Shown here one piece after another: positions 63,797-64,000 of a stretch of DNA of 64,000 nucleotides (position 1 is its first letter; each line of letters begins with the position of its first letter). The stretch comes from CAJBVG01 sp943372995. Its GTDB lineage: Bacteria > Bacteroidota > Bacteroidia > Sphingobacteriales > Sphingobacteriaceae. The notes under the pieces were generated by a model. That model searched no databases, had not been told where the DNA came from, and saw only the letters and a list, made by a program, of their open reading frames with translations. Location: assembly GCA_943372995.1 (NCBI GenBank), contig CALSAQ010000001.1:744001-808000 (forward strand), in the 5' to 3' direction. The position numbers were made by a program, and so were the translations under genes.

Positions 63797-64000
63797 GCAG
63801 CTTTGTCATAATTGTAATAAATGGACTAAAAGAGTTGGTCTAGAATCTGATACCTGTGAACATTGTGGTGCGTTATTAGACGAACATCGTTTAAAGAACA
63901 GAGAAGAGAAACACAAAATAAAAAAACAAAGCGAGGCAGAAAGTTTATTCTTTATCAGAGAAGAAGATTCTGAACGCAAAAGAAAACTAAAAAAAGCAGC
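63786..64000 (+). CDS. Zinc-ribbon protein, N-terminal part (cut by window edge)
   Basis: 71 codons are visible from the ATG at 63786; an in-frame TGA lies just upstream, so this is the first possible start. The protein opens MSNEQLCHNCNKWTKR and has two CxxC knuckles, CHNC (7-10) and CEHC (24-27), followed by a highly charged helix (HRLKNREEKHKIKKQSEAES, then RKRKLKKA). The full family cannot be judged from the fragment; many Bacteroidota zinc-ribbon proteins of this kind continue into membrane helices. The first residues are encoded by the heptamer array. Confidence 0.75.
   Translation, partial: MSNEQLCHNCNKWTKRVGLESDTCEHCGALLDEHRLKNREEKHKIKKQSEAESLFFIREEDSERKRKLKKA

Overview
The window looks like a chromosomal segment of an AT-rich, free-living member of the Bacteroidota. 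The support is four secreted proteins with type IX secretion C-terminal sorting domains, a TonB-dependent receptor with a carboxypeptidase-regulatory-like N domain, many lipoproteins, and promoters carrying the TAnnTTTG -7 element typical of this phylum. Classical Shine-Dalgarno sites are mostly absent. No phage, plasmid, transposase, reverse transcriptase or CRISPR array was found.

Layout. 1-8000: the start of holA, a lone HsdR-N-like protein and valS on the minus strand; then an LpoB-like/COG3014 lipoprotein pair and a rhodanese-mnmD-pyrD run on plus. 8000-16200: tRNA-Cys with a 46-residue basic protein, an rRNA methyltransferase diverging from a BamA/TamA-like outer-membrane protein, a calcium-loop-rich secreted protein, and an MbnH/MbnP-like diheme peroxidase and copper-protein pair. 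16200-23200: an ABC exporter, a beta-CASP nuclease, and the serine branch serC-serA-DUF1015. 23400-31450: a methyltransferase-like protein with a homogentisate-phytyltransferase-like enzyme, small membrane and cupin proteins, a TonB receptor, rpe, YceI and a hydrolase. 31600-45460: pnp, rpsO, ddl, a PASTA protein, a secreted protein, rhodanese, a heptaheme cytochrome-TPR protein, mltG, a thioesterase, a BrkB-like protein and a 7TM-HD phosphodiesterase. 45600-50700: a secreted protein and a tandemly duplicated lipoprotein/secreted-protein cassette. 50700-64000: thiolase, CotH-like protein, dipeptidyl peptidase IV, two POT carriers and an OPT carrier (a peptide-scavenging neighbourhood), and the start of a zinc-ribbon gene.

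The most unusual signal is not a gene. At least a dozen gene junctions hold arrays of 7-bp units (a few have 8-bp units). The unit sequence differs between arrays, yet the 7-bp register is kept without slips for up to 18 units, even where one unit family changes to another. Several arrays are paired in inverted orientation, forming hairpins that touch start codons. Some begin at a stop codon, one lies inside a coding region, and one supplies the start codon of a gene. Three related spacers in the duplicated cassette differ in unit number, which is direct evidence of array turnover. The nearest known analogue is the STRR heptanucleotide family of cyanobacteria; I know of no description for this lineage.
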